This document shows, one piece after another, positions 56,110-64,000 of a DNA stretch of 64,000 nt. The DNA is from Geminisphaera colitermitum TAV2. Lineage in GTDB: Bacteria > Verrucomicrobiota > Verrucomicrobiia > Opitutales > Opitutaceae. The stretch's first letter is position 1. Every line of letters starts with the position of its first letter. Location: NCBI RefSeq assembly GCF_000171235.2, contig NZ_ABEA03000019.1, forward strand, positions 1 through 64,000, read 5' to 3'. The notes under the pieces are model-generated. The model worked only from the letters and a program-made list of their open reading frames with translations. It was not told the origin of the DNA and did no database searches. The position numbers were made by a program, and so were the translations under genes.

Positions 56110-57324
56110 TCAGAAGGTATGCGTGACGAGGCCGGAACGCAGCTTGGGTTCAAACCAGGTGCTTTTCGGCGGCATGATCTGGCCGGCGTCGGCGATGTCC
56201 ATGAGTTGGTCGATCGTCACCGGATACATCGAAAACGCCACTCCGCCCTCGGTGTCCACGCGCTTCACCAACTCCGCGGTGCCGCGGATGCCGCCGACAA
56301 AGTCCACGCGCTTGCTCGTGCGCGGGTCGTCGATGCCGAGCACGGGGGCGAGGAGTCTGTCTTGCAGCACGCTCACATCGAGGCGCGACACGGGGTCGGC
56401 GTCGGGCGCGGCCGCGCAACGCAGTCCGTACCATTTGCCGCCGAGGTACATGCTGACTTTGCCGACGGCGTCGGGCGCGGGGTGGGCGTTTTCTTCGAGT
56501 CCGAAGGTTTTTTTCACTTCGGCGAGGAACGCCTCGGGTGTGCGTCCGTTGAGGTCGGCGACGATGCGGTTGTAGGGGAGGATCTTGAGTTCGCTGGCGG
56601 GAAACAGCACGCAGAGGAACCAGTTGTAATCCTCCGCGCCGGTGTGTTGCGGGTTGCGTTCGCGGCGCAGGCGGGCCACGCGGGCCGCGCTCGCGGCGCG
56701 GTGATGTCCGTCGGCAATGTAGGTGACGGGAACGTTGCCAAAGGCGGCGATGAAGTCCGCGCCGCCTTCGATCCGCCAAAAGGTGTGCCGGATGCCGTCG
56801 GGGGCGGTGAAGTCGTTTTGCGGGGCGCGCTTGACGGTGGCGTTAACGAGCGCGGTGACGTCGGGTTGGTCGCGGTAGGTGAGGAAAACGGGGCCGGTGT
56901 TGGCGCCGAGTGTGTCGATGAGTTTGGTGCGGTCGTCTTCTTTGTCGCGGCGGGTTTTTTCGTGTTTTTTGATGAGTTCGGCGTCGTAGTCCTCGACGTT
57001 GCAGAGGGCGACCAGTCCGCGCTGCACGTGCGCGCCCATCTGTTGCTGGTAGATGTAGAGGCTGGGTCCGGTCTCGCGCACGAGGATGCCGTCGCTCTGG
57101 AGTTTTTGGAAATTGGCGCGAGCCCGGGCATAAACGGCGTCGCTATAGGGATCGGTCCCGGCGGGCAGGTCGATTTCGGCGCGGTCTACGTGAAGGAGGC
57201 TGTGCGGCTTGCCTTGGGCAAGCGCCGCTGCCTCGGTGGCGTTGACGACGTCGTAGGGAACGCACGCCACCTCGGCGGCGTTTTGCGGAACGGGAACGAG
57301 ACCGGTAAGAGCACGAATACGCAT
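56110..57324 (-). CDS. DUF1015 family protein
   Basis: A 404-aa protein: MRIRALTGLVPVPQNAAEVA, CVPYDVVNATEAAALA, then HSLLHVDRAEIDLP; later YIADGHHRAASAARVARLRR and ILPYNRIVADLNGRTPEAFL. The early PYDVV and central ADGHHR are DUF1015 hallmarks. The family is uncharacterised and often neighbours serine/phosphoglycerate genes. ATG at 57324 is chosen over 57369, which has no support. It precedes an unrelated DUF2293 gene by 41 bp. Confidence 0.85.
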   Translation of the reverse strand: MRIRALTGLVPVPQNAAEVACVPYDVVNATEAAALAQGKPHSLLHVDRAEIDLPAGTDPYSDAVYARARANFQKLQSDGILVRETGPSLYIYQQQMGAHVQRGLVALCNVEDYDAELIKKHEKTRRDKEDDRTKLIDTLGANTGPVFLTYRDQPDVTALVNATVKRAPQNDFTAPDGIRHTFWRIEGGADFIAAFGNVPVTYIADGHHRAASAARVARLRRERNPQHTGAEDYNWFLCVLFPASELKILPYNRIVADLNGRTPEAFLAEVKKTFGLEENAHPAPDAVGKVSMYLGGKWYGLRCAAAPDADPVSRLDVSVLQDRLLAPVLGIDDPRTSKRVDFVGGIRGTAELVKRVDTEGGVAFSMYPVTIDQLMDIADAGQIMPPKSTWFEPKLRSGLVTHTF

Positions 57325-57365
57325 GGGAATGGAAACCGGCCATGCAACAGGACACGCCCGGCGCG

Positions 57366-58043
57366 TCAAGCGAGGGACGAGAGCATTGCAGGCGGGGATG
57401 CTGGGAAGGTCCGCGTCTGCATCAGTGCCTGCGCAAGCGGACAGCGGGCGGCATCGATGTCGCGTCCCTGACGGTACTGGTCGAGGAGTTGCGTGGAGCG
57501 CCGGGCCAGCATGCGCCGGACTTCGCGGCGACGACCCGCCACGCGCGGGATCGTCATGTGATCGTAGGCGGTCGTCTGGTGGCGCATCCAGGCGATGGTC
57601 GCCGCCTCCGCGCGTTGCTCGACCGGAATGCGCTCGGTGCGCGCCACCGTCCCGCTGCCCACCGGCACGGCATGCGCAGTAATCGCCCGGGCCATCGCCG
57701 CCGCCTCGTTCGCATAGCGCGGGGCAAAGGCAAGATAGCGGTGCACCGCGGCGTAAAACTCCTTTTCGTAATCAGCCTGTTCGGCGGCGCGCCGGGCGCG
57801 TCCGGCGTCGAGTTTTTTCTGATACGCCGGGTCCGCGCGTTCGATGTGCAACTCCGCCCGCAGAGCCTCAATCCGCGCCGCAGGAGCCCAGATGCCGCGC
57901 GAGAAGCGCTTGTTGCCCTTCACTTCGATAACCGTCCACGAAGGTCCGTCTGCCTTGATTCGCCGACTCAACGCGGCGTCGCCCGGAGGCAACAGCGCCC
58001 ACTCGGATGGAATCGGCAGCAACACACCGCCGGAGGTCTGCAC
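57366..58043 (-). CDS. DUF2293 protein
   Basis: About 225 aa from a GTG at 58043: WALLPPGDAALSRRIKADGP, WTVIEVKGNKRFSRGIWAPA, HAVPVGSGTVARTERIPVEQ and YDHMTIPRVAGRRREVRRML. These match the DUF2293 proteins of plants and bacteria, which have no known function. The start is uncertain: the frame stays open upstream to 58304, but that stretch reads as a different, broken gene. C-terminus RCPLAQALMQTRTF is family-like. Confidence 0.75.
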   Translation of the reverse strand: MQTSGGVLLPIPSEWALLPPGDAALSRRIKADGPSWTVIEVKGNKRFSRGIWAPAARIEALRAELHIERADPAYQKKLDAGRARRAAEQADYEKEFYAAVHRYLAFAPRYANEAAAMARAITAHAVPVGSGTVARTERIPVEQRAEAATIAWMRHQTTAYDHMTIPRVAGRRREVRRMLARRSTQLLDQYRQGRDIDAARCPLAQALMQTRTFPASPPAMLSSLA

Positions 58044-58060
58044 ATGACCCGGTTTTTGAC

Positions 58061-58333
58061 TTATGCGAACTTCACGCGTTTGCGATGGCACGGCGGGAAA
58101 AAGCACCACCGGCGCCGGCTGGCGCAAGCCATTCCTCCACCGCGCGTGGCGCGACCATCGCACAGGATCGGAGCACCTTGGGGACCGAATTTCGGGACGG
58201 AATAGGACAGATACCACTTCTTCGGGTTCTTTTTTCGCTTCGGATCGAATGAGTGGACCGCCGATTCTCGTAGGGGAAATGTGCTGGCAACTGGCTGGCA
58301 GCAAAACCCGCTAACAAGCCGAAAAACGGCCAC
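58061..58333 (-). pseudogene. Possible tyrosine-integrase N-terminal scar beside tRNA-Asp
   Basis: In minus sense the frame reads FDPKRKKNPKKWYLSYSVPK, then FGPQGAPILCDGRAT, resembling the start of phage/ICE integrases (WYLxYxxPK). No catalytic domain follows. It begins about 90 bp beyond the 3' end of tRNA-Asp, a usual integration site. The remainder of 58044-58381 shows no other gene. Confidence 0.35.
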
Positions 58334-58381
58334 CCAAGCACAAACCCAGAAAACACCCGCACCCGCGGATTTACCTATGAG

Positions 58382-58412
58382 AAAGGCCCGCTTCGAGTGA
58401 AGCGGGCCTTTT
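58382..58412. terminator. Bidirectional hairpin downstream of tRNA-Asp
   Basis: AAGGCCCGCTTC and GAAGCGGGCCTT form a 12-bp stem with loop GAGT; TTTT follows on the plus strand and TTTC on the minus strand. Confidence 0.8.
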
Positions 58413-58418
58413 CAAAAC

Positions 58419-58495
58419 TGGCGGGATGGACGGGACTCGAACCCGCGACCTTCTGCGTGACAGGCAGACGCTCTAACCAGCTGAGCTACCACCCC
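58419..58495 (-). tRNA. tRNA-Asp (GTC)
   Basis: In minus sense: acceptor GGGGTGG pairs with CCATCCC, discriminator G, encoded CCA. D arm GCTCAGCTGGTTAGAGC, anticodon loop CTGTCAC gives GTC, T arm GGTTCGAGTCC. Confidence 0.97.
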
Positions 58496-58747
58496 GGAAT
58501 GGGAAAGGGCGCTGACCGTAGAAACCGGGACTCCTCTGTCAAGCGCGGTTTCGGAAGTTTTTCGGAAGTTTTTTTCATTTTCTGAATTTCGTCCGCCAAC
58601 GCCCATGTTCACTATACGAAACTACACTCAACCGCGGATACAGGCTTGCGGTGAGACTGTTTGCAGGACGCATTCACTCGCTCCGCCTCCTCTGCCGGAG
58701 TTTGTTCCCACCGAACCTTTTTTGACGTTAAACCTATCCACCACACC

Positions 58748-59830
58748 ATGGCCCACCAAAAATCAGACGGCATGAACTACGCCCCCCAGGGCAAACCCAG
58801 TCCCGTTGTCAAACCCGGTGAATTCGTCTTCGCCGCCACCCATCTCGACCACGGTCACATCAACGGCCAGTGCAACGGCCTCATCGAAGCCGGCGCGCAA
58901 CTCAAATGGGTTTACGACGCCGATCCGAAAAAGCTGGAGGATTTCCGCTCCCGCTACCCGCAGGCCAAAGCCGCCCGCTCGCTCGACGAAATCCTCGACG
59001 ACAAGGACGTGAACCTCGTCGCCGCCGCCGCCATCCCCAATCTCCGCGGCCCCCTCGGCTGCCGCGTCATGGAAGCCGGCAAAAACTACTTCACCGACAA
59101 ACCCCCCTTCACCACCCTCGACCAACTCGACCAAGCCAAGGCCACCGTCGCCCGCACCGGACGCAAATACGCCGTCTATTTCAGCGAACGCCTGCATGTG
59201 GAGTCCGCCATGTTTGCCACCGAACTCGTGCAACAAGGCGCCATTGGCCGCGTCATCCAAGTGATCGGCCTCGGCCCCCACCGCCTCAGCAAAGCGAGCC
59301 GCCCCGACTGGTTCTTCAAAAAGGAACAATATGGCGGCATTCTCTGCGACATCGGCAGCCACCAGTTTGAACAATTTCTGACCTTCACCGGCGCGACCGA
59401 CGCCACCGTGACCAACGCCGCCGTCGGCAACTACGCCAACCCCGACACGCCCGAACTCGAAGACTTCGGCGAAGCCAACCTCGTCGGCGACAACGGCGCC
59501 ACCAACTACATCCGCGTGGACTGGTTCACCCCCAACGGCCTCGGCACCTGGGGCGACGGCCGCATGACCATCCTCGGCACCAAGGGCTACATCGAATTGC
59601 GCAAGTATCTCGACGTCGGTCGCGAAAAGAGCGGCGACCACGTTTACCTCGTGGACGACAAGGGCGAACACCACCTGCACGTCGCGGGCAAGGTCGGCTT
59701 CCGCTTCTTTGGCGAACTCATCCTCGACTGCCTCAACGGTACCGAGAAAGCCATGACACAGCGCCACACCTTCAAGGCCGCCGAACTCTGCCTCCGCGCC
59801 CAGGCCGCCGCCCGCCGCCTGACACCCTGA
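58748..59830 (+). CDS. Gfo/Idh/MocA-family oxidoreductase
   Basis: A 360-aa NAD(P)-dependent sugar dehydrogenase-like protein. Cofactor region FVFAATHLDHGHINGQCNGL, AAIPNLRGPLGCRVMEAGKN, and FTDKPPFTTLDQLDQ, where the EKP catalytic Lys motif appears as DKP. C-terminal domain: LCDIGSHQFEQFLTFTGATD with the His/Asp pair, and MTILGTKGYIELRKYLD. An unusual H-rich ATHLDHGHINGQ replaces the canonical GxGxxG. Such proteins oxidise sugar or inositol derivatives; the substrate is unknown. ATG 58748 chosen; the TTG at 58661 lacks support. Confidence 0.85.
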   Translation: MAHQKSDGMNYAPQGKPSPVVKPGEFVFAATHLDHGHINGQCNGLIEAGAQLKWVYDADPKKLEDFRSRYPQAKAARSLDEILDDKDVNLVAAAAIPNLRGPLGCRVMEAGKNYFTDKPPFTTLDQLDQAKATVARTGRKYAVYFSERLHVESAMFATELVQQGAIGRVIQVIGLGPHRLSKASRPDWFFKKEQYGGILCDIGSHQFEQFLTFTGATDATVTNAAVGNYANPDTPELEDFGEANLVGDNGATNYIRVDWFTPNGLGTWGDGRMTILGTKGYIELRKYLDVGREKSGDHVYLVDDKGEHHLHVAGKVGFRFFGELILDCLNGTEKAMTQRHTFKAAELCLRAQAAARRLTP

Positions 59831-59843
59831 CCGCGCAACCCGT

Positions 59844-59864
59844 CCCCCCCCCCCCCCCCCCCCC
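59844..59864. repeat. C21 homopolymer, longest in the window
   Basis: Between the oxidoreductase stop and its terminator. Confidence 0.9.
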
Positions 59865-59882
59865 TCGCCAACCGGCCTGTCC

Positions 59883-59918
59883 GCGCCCGCATCGAAAAAT
59901 GCGGGCGCTGTTTTTTTT
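59883..59918 (+). terminator. Intrinsic terminator
   Basis: Stem GCGCCCGCAT/ATGCGGGCGC, loop CGAAAA, then TG and eight T. Ends the oxidoreductase gene; the convergent deacetylase stop is 14 bp further. Confidence 0.95.
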
Positions 59919-59931
59919 CTCCTTCCGTCAG

Positions 59932-60837
59932 TCAAAAAAACTTCGCCAGCCGCCCGCGCACATCGGCGGCGAAACGCTCGATGTAAGCCTGCGCATAAGC
60001 GGCCACATCCAGCGACGCATCCGCCACCAGCGGCGTCAAATCCATCGCCCACGTGATACCCTCAAACGCATCCGTCGCGTGTGAGGTGTGATACGTCGCA
60101 TGCGCCAGCCGCCGCCCTGCCGTGGCAAGGTCATAACGTTTGCCGCCCGAAATCTGCGAATCAAACACCCCCACGAGCGCCGCCGCGACGTTTGGGTAAC
60201 GCCCCGCGTCGAGCACCTGTTTGTCCGCGTCGAGCATCCAGTCGAGATCACGCCACACCTCGCAACCCAGCACACGCTTCGGACGCTTTTCAGCCGGCAG
60301 CGCGCGCAACGCGCGTAGCGAATGCGCCAATACAGCAATGTGCGTGTCGTGCTTGTCCGCCGGCTGGTGCAGATAAACCACCTCCAACGCCGACGCCGTC
60401 TCGAAAATCTTCACCAAATCGCCGTGAACATCCGCGTTGCCGCGGTCCTTCACTGCCGCGCTCGGATGCGCCAGTTGCACCTGCACACTGTAGTCGCCAA
60501 CGAAAGCCGCCTTGCGCTGCTCATGACGCCGCACGGACTGCATCCGCGCGTCATCAAAATCTCCATACAACCCCGTGCGCGGACTTCCCGCGCCGTTCGT
60601 GACCACCACGCCGCTGAACCAGCGATCATCGCGCCCGAAACACTCCGCAATGCCTGGGTAGGCCATGATCTCGATATCGTCCTGGTGAGTCGCCACGCAC
60701 AGATGCGTGGTGCGCGCCAGCGCCGCCTCGACCGTGAGGCTGGCGGCGGAACCGGAGTTCGCGTCGATGCCCGGAATCGAGGGGGGGGGGGGGGGGACAG
60801 GGATAAAAACATCGACATCGGATCGTGCGAATTTCAT
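59932..60837 (-). CDS. PIG-L family deacetylase
   Basis: A 301-aa zinc-dependent N-deacetylase. THLCVATHQDDIEIM near residues 44-58 has the HxDD metal and base motif; later LHQPADKHDTHIAVL has the second His. Such enzymes deacetylate GlcNAc-type sugars, mycothiol precursors or antibiotics. The N-terminus has PVPPPPPSIPG from a G16 tract (C on sense). ATG 60837 is chosen over an upstream in-frame start at 60906 that lies in A/T-rich leader. Convergent with the oxidoreductase; both may act on sugar derivatives. Confidence 0.85.
   Translation of the reverse strand: MKFARSDVDVFIPVPPPPPSIPGIDANSGSAASLTVEAALARTTHLCVATHQDDIEIMAYPGIAECFGRDDRWFSGVVVTNGAGSPRTGLYGDFDDARMQSVRRHEQRKAAFVGDYSVQVQLAHPSAAVKDRGNADVHGDLVKIFETASALEVVYLHQPADKHDTHIAVLAHSLRALRALPAEKRPKRVLGCEVWRDLDWMLDADKQVLDAGRYPNVAAALVGVFDSQISGGKRYDLATAGRRLAHATYHTSHATDAFEGITWAMDLTPLVADASLDVAAYAQAYIERFAADVRGRLAKFF
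60781..60796. repeat. G16 homopolymer near the deacetylase start (C on sense strand)
   Basis: Encodes residues 15-19 (PPPPP). A shift here would leave only about 20 residues. Confidence 0.9.
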
Positions 60838-60892
60838 GGGAGCAAAGCGGAAGAATAAAACATTCGGAGCATTCTTTTTAACGGGAAGAATC

Positions 60893-60971
60893 AACCACAG
60901 AGACACAGAGGCAAGGAGGACAAATCCACGAGTATCTTTTTAACCGAACCACACCTCTGTGTGCTTCTGTT
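60893..60971. repeat. Palindromic CACAGAG repeat
   Basis: AACCACAGAGACACAGAGGC (from 60893) pairs with the arm ending 60971 (CCTCTGTGTGCTTCTGTT). Lies between the deacetylase and the LacI gene. Confidence 0.8.
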
Positions 60972-61008
60972 CCCGATGCATCTATGTATTTACGGTCAAA
61001 TTTCATTT

Positions 61009-62097
61009 TCAGCGTTCCCCGCTCCGTGGCGGCGCCGTCTCACCATCCACCCACACCCCCGGCAGCGACACCACCTGCGGATGCGCAGGCAGCCCCATCT
61101 CGTTACGCATCAGATACCCCCCAAGAATATCCACCGCCGTTATTCCAATGTTTCTCACCATTTGATCAATGCCGGCATGATGCGCCCACCGCCCCTCGGT
61201 CTGTTTGTCCAAAACCGCGAATGCCAGATCACCCGGCACCTCCACACCCGCATTCTCCCTGAGAAAACTCAACGATTCCGCCAACTCCACGCCCAGCAAC
61301 ACATCCGGTTTCCATCGTTTGTACCACGTCAGCATCCGCTTCCTGTTCGACGGTTCCATCATCGGCGGGATATGTGCACTTTTCGGCAGGTATCGGAACT
61401 GGCATGACAAGAAACCGCCCAACCAATGATTGCGCAACCGGTCATCCGTCCACTGTTCCATGACCAGCGCCGGACGCCGGTAACCCAGCCGCCGCAACTC
61501 CCCCAACGCCAGATGCACCGACTGCATCTTGTCGTTTATCACCCGGCTCGTCTCCGGCCACAGGCACGAGTATCCGATGGCCACGCACGCGAAATGCTCC
61601 CATTGCAACTCCAACCGTCCCCCTGGCTCCATTTGCGGACCGATCACGATGCCCCGCACGCCGCGGTTTCGCAACACTCTCCCCAGCCGCGCCTCCGTCA
61701 TGTCCTCATCCACGGTGTAGTGTTCCAGTCGATACCCGAGTTCCGCCGCCCGCGCCTGCGCTCCCTGAAACTCACGAAAAAACGGAGTTTGTTTCACGAG
61801 TTCCTCCGGGCTCAATCGTGTGACAAATCCCAGCGATTCCATCCGCTTTGCCGACCGGTTTCTCCGCAAATAATCCATCAGCCGCGTCACTTCCGGATTC
61901 TGCTGATACCCCAGTTCTCGTGCCAGAGCCTGAATGCGTCCCCGTGTCGCCACCGACACGCGGGGATGATTGCGCAACGCCATCGAAATCGTCGCCACCG
62001 AGACATTCGCCGCCCGTGCGATTTCCCGAAGTGACGGGGGCACTTGGGTGCCCGATGGAGGCGATGAGGTTGATGTGTTTACCAAGCTCGATGACAT
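61009..62097 (-). CDS. LacI-family transcriptional regulator
   Basis: 362 aa: HTH VPPSLREIARAANVSVATIS, hinge ALRNHPRVSVATRGRIQALA, then NPEVTRLMDYLRRNRSAK. The effector domain (RGIVIGPQMEPGGRLELQWE; VLLGVELAESLSFLRENAGV) is the same divergent sort as in the regulator at 11417. It is divergent from the LamG/PEP-CTERM gene 143 bp away and probably controls it. Ligand unknown. Confidence 0.85.
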   Translation of the reverse strand: MSSSLVNTSTSSPPSGTQVPPSLREIARAANVSVATISMALRNHPRVSVATRGRIQALARELGYQQNPEVTRLMDYLRRNRSAKRMESLGFVTRLSPEELVKQTPFFREFQGAQARAAELGYRLEHYTVDEDMTEARLGRVLRNRGVRGIVIGPQMEPGGRLELQWEHFACVAIGYSCLWPETSRVINDKMQSVHLALGELRRLGYRRPALVMEQWTDDRLRNHWLGGFLSCQFRYLPKSAHIPPMMEPSNRKRMLTWYKRWKPDVLLGVELAESLSFLRENAGVEVPGDLAFAVLDKQTEGRWAHHAGIDQMVRNIGITAVDILGGYLMRNEMGLPAHPQVVSLPGVWVDGETAPPRSGER

Positions 62098-62130
62098 GCA
62101 GCGAAAAGACGACCAAAATTCTAACTGTTA

Positions 62131-62148
62131 AGCAACGCCGCAGTTGCT
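62131..62148. promoter_or_regulatory. Candidate LacI operator
   Basis: AGCAAC-GCCGCA-GTTGCT, an 18-bp inverted repeat, in the divergent gap between LacI and PEP-CTERM genes. Confidence 0.4.
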
Positions 62149-62240
62149 CTCCGAATACGACAATATCAATCAATGCACATCGCCTTCGCTCCCGTGATTC
62201 AGTCATGCGGAGACCGTTAACCATCAATCCACCAAGCATC

Positions 62241-63176
62241 ATGAACTTATTGAAAAAAATCACCACGTTCCCGGCATTTCAACCCAATTGGACCGGACGT
62301 CATTGCAACGCTGCTTTCCTTTGGGTCGTTTTCGCTATTTTTGCAATGCCATCAGACGGCATTTCAGCAGTCACAATTCCCGCGCCACTGCTTGATTACA
62401 GCTTTAACGCGACGACGAGCAACGCTGGTTCGCTGAGCAACGCGGATCTCACAATTTCAGGAGGCGGAGGGAATGCCAAAATTGGGGCCGACAAATCCGG
62501 CGTTTCCGGGCTGGCGGGCGATTACGCGTTTGTGACCGCAAACACCAGCCACGGTTCAAATGGCGGAACCGGTGTTGCGCAAAGCACCACGGCAGACCTG
62601 CCGGAACTCTCCTCTTTTACGATAACCGGCTGGTTCAAAACCAGCACGGCCATCAATAATGGCGGTTACCTTTTTGCCTCCGGGTCAATCACACTGCGGA
62701 CAAACTCCGTGGACATCTCGACCGGTTGCCTGAACCTGAGCGTTGAGGGCAAAAACAGCGGACGCACCTCCCTAGCTCTTCCCAATCTGTATGCGAACAC
62801 CAACCAATGGGTTTTCTTCGCCGTGACGTTCAATGGGGCGCAGGCTTCATTCTACCAAGGCGACACAGTCACCGGCGTATCCACGCGTTCCAACCTGACC
62901 CTCGCCAACGACTCGTTCGACCCGGCGGCAGGAGTGCTCATTGGAAACAACGGAAAAACCGTTTATGCCGATACCCGCGCTTTCGCTGGCAGCCTTGATA
63001 ACATCCGCTTCTTCGACTCGGCCCTGTCGATCGAACAACTGGAAAAGATTCGAACCGCTGACACCCTGAACCAAAGCCTCGCCAGCCTTAACATTCCGGA
63101 ACCCGCATCCGTCACTTTCCTGTTCGGCACGATTGCCATCCTCACCCTTGCCGGACTGAAAAGATGGAAAGCATAG
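62241..63176 (+). CDS. LamG-domain PEP-CTERM surface protein
   Basis: A 311-aa exported protein. Signal segment CNAAFLWVVFAIFAMPSDGI then TIPAPLLDYSFN. Residues about 45-270 form a LamG/ConA-like lectin sandwich (ADLPELSSFTITGWFKTS; NQWVFFAVTFNGAQASFYQG; AFAGSLDNIRFFDSALS). The end NIPEPASVTFLFGTIAILTL plus GLKRWKA is a PEP-CTERM sorting signal. A carbohydrate-binding surface protein is likely. Divergent from its presumed LacI regulator, followed by a prepilin-like gene. Confidence 0.85.
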   Translation: MNLLKKITTFPAFQPNWTGRHCNAAFLWVVFAIFAMPSDGISAVTIPAPLLDYSFNATTSNAGSLSNADLTISGGGGNAKIGADKSGVSGLAGDYAFVTANTSHGSNGGTGVAQSTTADLPELSSFTITGWFKTSTAINNGGYLFASGSITLRTNSVDISTGCLNLSVEGKNSGRTSLALPNLYANTNQWVFFAVTFNGAQASFYQGDTVTGVSTRSNLTLANDSFDPAAGVLIGNNGKTVYADTRAFAGSLDNIRFFDSALSIEQLEKIRTADTLNQSLASLNIPEPASVTFLFGTIAILTLAGLKRWKA

Positions 63177-63188
63177 AGGACTCCCCCT

Positions 63189-63199
63189 CCCCCCCCCCC
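63189..63199. repeat. C11 homopolymer in leader
   Basis: Ends 15 bases before the prepilin-like ATG at 63215. An alternative ATG at 63164 reads through it in frame. Confidence 0.9.
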
Positions 63200-63214
63200 G
63201 CCGCCGCATTCCCC

Positions 63215-63934
63215 ATGAAAAACAAAGCGACAAAACACCCTTCCGACAGACGAGGCGGAGTCTGTCGGAAAAACACCAGTGAGCATCGTCGCCCCCCGCT
63301 AGCCGCCGCATTCACGCTCATCGAACTGCTGGTGTGCATCGCCATCATCGGCATACTGGCTGGCCTTGTCATCGCCGTGGTTGCGCCCGTCCGCATAAAA
63401 GCGCGAACCACACAATGCCTCTCCAACATGCGACAAGCCGGCGTCGCGTTTTCGCTCTACGCAAACGACACCCACAACTTGCTGCCTGTTCAAAAAACCG
63501 ACGCCCTCGGTGTCAAAAACGACGCCGGTTGGGTTGCGCAAATAAAACCCTATTGCGACTACAAGGTGTTGCTCTGTCCCGAAAGCAAGGCGCCGTATCC
63601 AAGCGCCAGCTACTACTACAACTCCTTCGCCTCCACTTTCTCACTTTCCAATCGCGGGCCAGTGAGTCAGTCCGAGGCGGCGGCGGCTCCGGCGCGCTAC
63701 ATCCTGTTGCTCGACGGTCGCCTTAACATTGAAACACCAGGCATGGGTTCCTACATCATCACAACCGTGGATGCAGCCAGCGCAGGCGTGCGCCCGCACC
63801 CATTCGGAGGCGAACGCAACGGAGGGCGCACGGTGCTGTTCATGGACGGACACGTGAAACTCGTCCGCGTGTATCCGACAAACACACTCAACTGGAAACA
63901 ACTCCAATGGCCCAACGGCGCAGGCGGCGGTTAA
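63215..63934 (+). CDS. H-X9-DG-type prepilin-like protein
   Basis: A 239-aa protein: a long basic leader, then [20 protein letters not shown], prepilin peptidase-like site (here Ala before Phe, where Gly is usual). C-terminal ERNGGRTVLFMDGHVKL gives the DGH motif, but the conserved His is replaced by Asn. Conserved NMRQAGVAFSLYAND follows the N-terminal helix. The ATG at 63215 is preferred; ATG 63164 adds 17 residues including PPP. Paired with a PEP-CTERM gene as at 10360. Confidence 0.8.
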   Translation: MKNKATKHPSDRRGGVCRKNTSEHRRPPLAAAFTLIELLVCIAIIGILAGLVIAVVAPVRIKARTTQCLSNMRQAGVAFSLYANDTHNLLPVQKTDALGVKNDAGWVAQIKPYCDYKVLLCPESKAPYPSASYYYNSFASTFSLSNRGPVSQSEAAAAPARYILLLDGRLNIETPGMGSYIITTVDAASAGVRPHPFGGERNGGRTVLFMDGHVKLVRVYPTNTLNWKQLQWPNGAGGG

Positions 63935-63958
63935 TAAAAATCCGACCTGTTGCGTCCT

Positions 63959-63968
63959 CCCCCCCCCC
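63959..63968. repeat. C10 homopolymer at window end
   Basis: Follows the prepilin-like stop by 24 bp; probably in the leader of the next gene. Confidence 0.85.
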
Positions 63969-64000
63969 GCATTTCGATTAGCATGAAACTCACCCAATGC

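Noticed and set aside
55138-57471. 777-codon open frame on the plus strand
   Set aside because: It is antisense to the response regulator and DUF1015 genes, which have clear conserved motifs. Long antisense frames are expected at this GC content and codon bias.
58763-60052. 429-codon minus-strand frame
   Set aside because: Antisense to the Gfo/Idh/MocA gene and running across its terminator and the C21 tract.
1568-63876. GTATCC hexamer appears frequent (about 40 counted on both strands)
   Set aside because: A rough expectation from base composition is about 26, so enrichment is modest. Only the leader-associated TATCCAA subset was kept as a finding.
1-64000. CRISPR arrays and cas genes
   Set aside because: Tandem repeats are 7-15 bp and abutting, without spacers of 25-40 bp, and no Cas-like protein was seen.

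Overview
The window is GC-rich and reads as a host chromosome segment carrying a Mu-like transposable prophage. The host genes suggest a Verrucomicrobiota member close to Opitutaceae. This is inferred from PEP-CTERM surface proteins, prepilin-like proteins of the H-X9-DG type, LacI-type regulators tied to glycoside hydrolases, weak Shine-Dalgarno usage and a DUF2293 protein. No rRNA or marker gene was available to confirm the taxon.

Layout. 1-256 is the 5' end of a nuclease-like gene on the minus strand. 446-3541 is a GH38 alpha-mannosidase. 3610-5563 holds a small gene plus nucleotidyltransferase pair, divergent from a GntR/LacI hybrid regulator. 5680-12541 is a polysaccharide or surface locus: an autotransporter-repeat PEP-CTERM protein, a clan-A glycosidase, an H-X9-DG prepilin-like protein and a LacI regulator. 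MscS, a haem-binding chemoreceptor, a small outer-membrane barrel, tRNA-Val(CAC) and a secreted protein follow. About 17.8-52.0 kb is the prophage. 52.0-64 kb returns to host genes: an IS4 remnant, an aminotransferase, prmC, a response regulator, DUF1015, DUF2293, an integrase scar beside tRNA-Asp(GTC), a Gfo/Idh/MocA dehydrogenase and a PIG-L deacetylase. It ends with a second LacI / PEP-CTERM / H-X9-DG module.

Prophage. A leftward arm carries an amber-interrupted adenine methylase, a HTH protein, a DUF4177-like membrane protein and a ribbon-helix-helix (RHH) regulator. It faces a rightward early operon headed by a second RHH gene, so the two look like a lysogeny switch. The early operon holds MuA- and MuB-like transposition genes and small genes, and ends at a strong terminator. 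Next come a candidate regulator, membrane/lipoprotein genes, a Mu-type head module (gp27-, gp28- and gp29-like proteins, F, G, capsid) and a siphovirus-type tail module. The tail module has a -1 frameshifted chaperone, tape measure, BR0599-like protein, NlpC/P60 peptidase and a large tip protein. Head and tail order resemble D3112/B3-type transposable siphophages. No contractile sheath gene was seen.

Repeat landscape. The window holds 17 G:C homopolymers of 10-21 bp, almost all C on the sense strand of the nearest gene. They lie in leaders or inside genes, where they encode polyproline. There are also tandem heptanucleotide families (SGAYGTT and YNNAGCT) and palindromic repeats. Several have been absorbed in frame into genes: twice in prmC, in a tail-fibre-like protein where heptamers form a signal peptide, and in MuA, portal, tail and lipoprotein genes.
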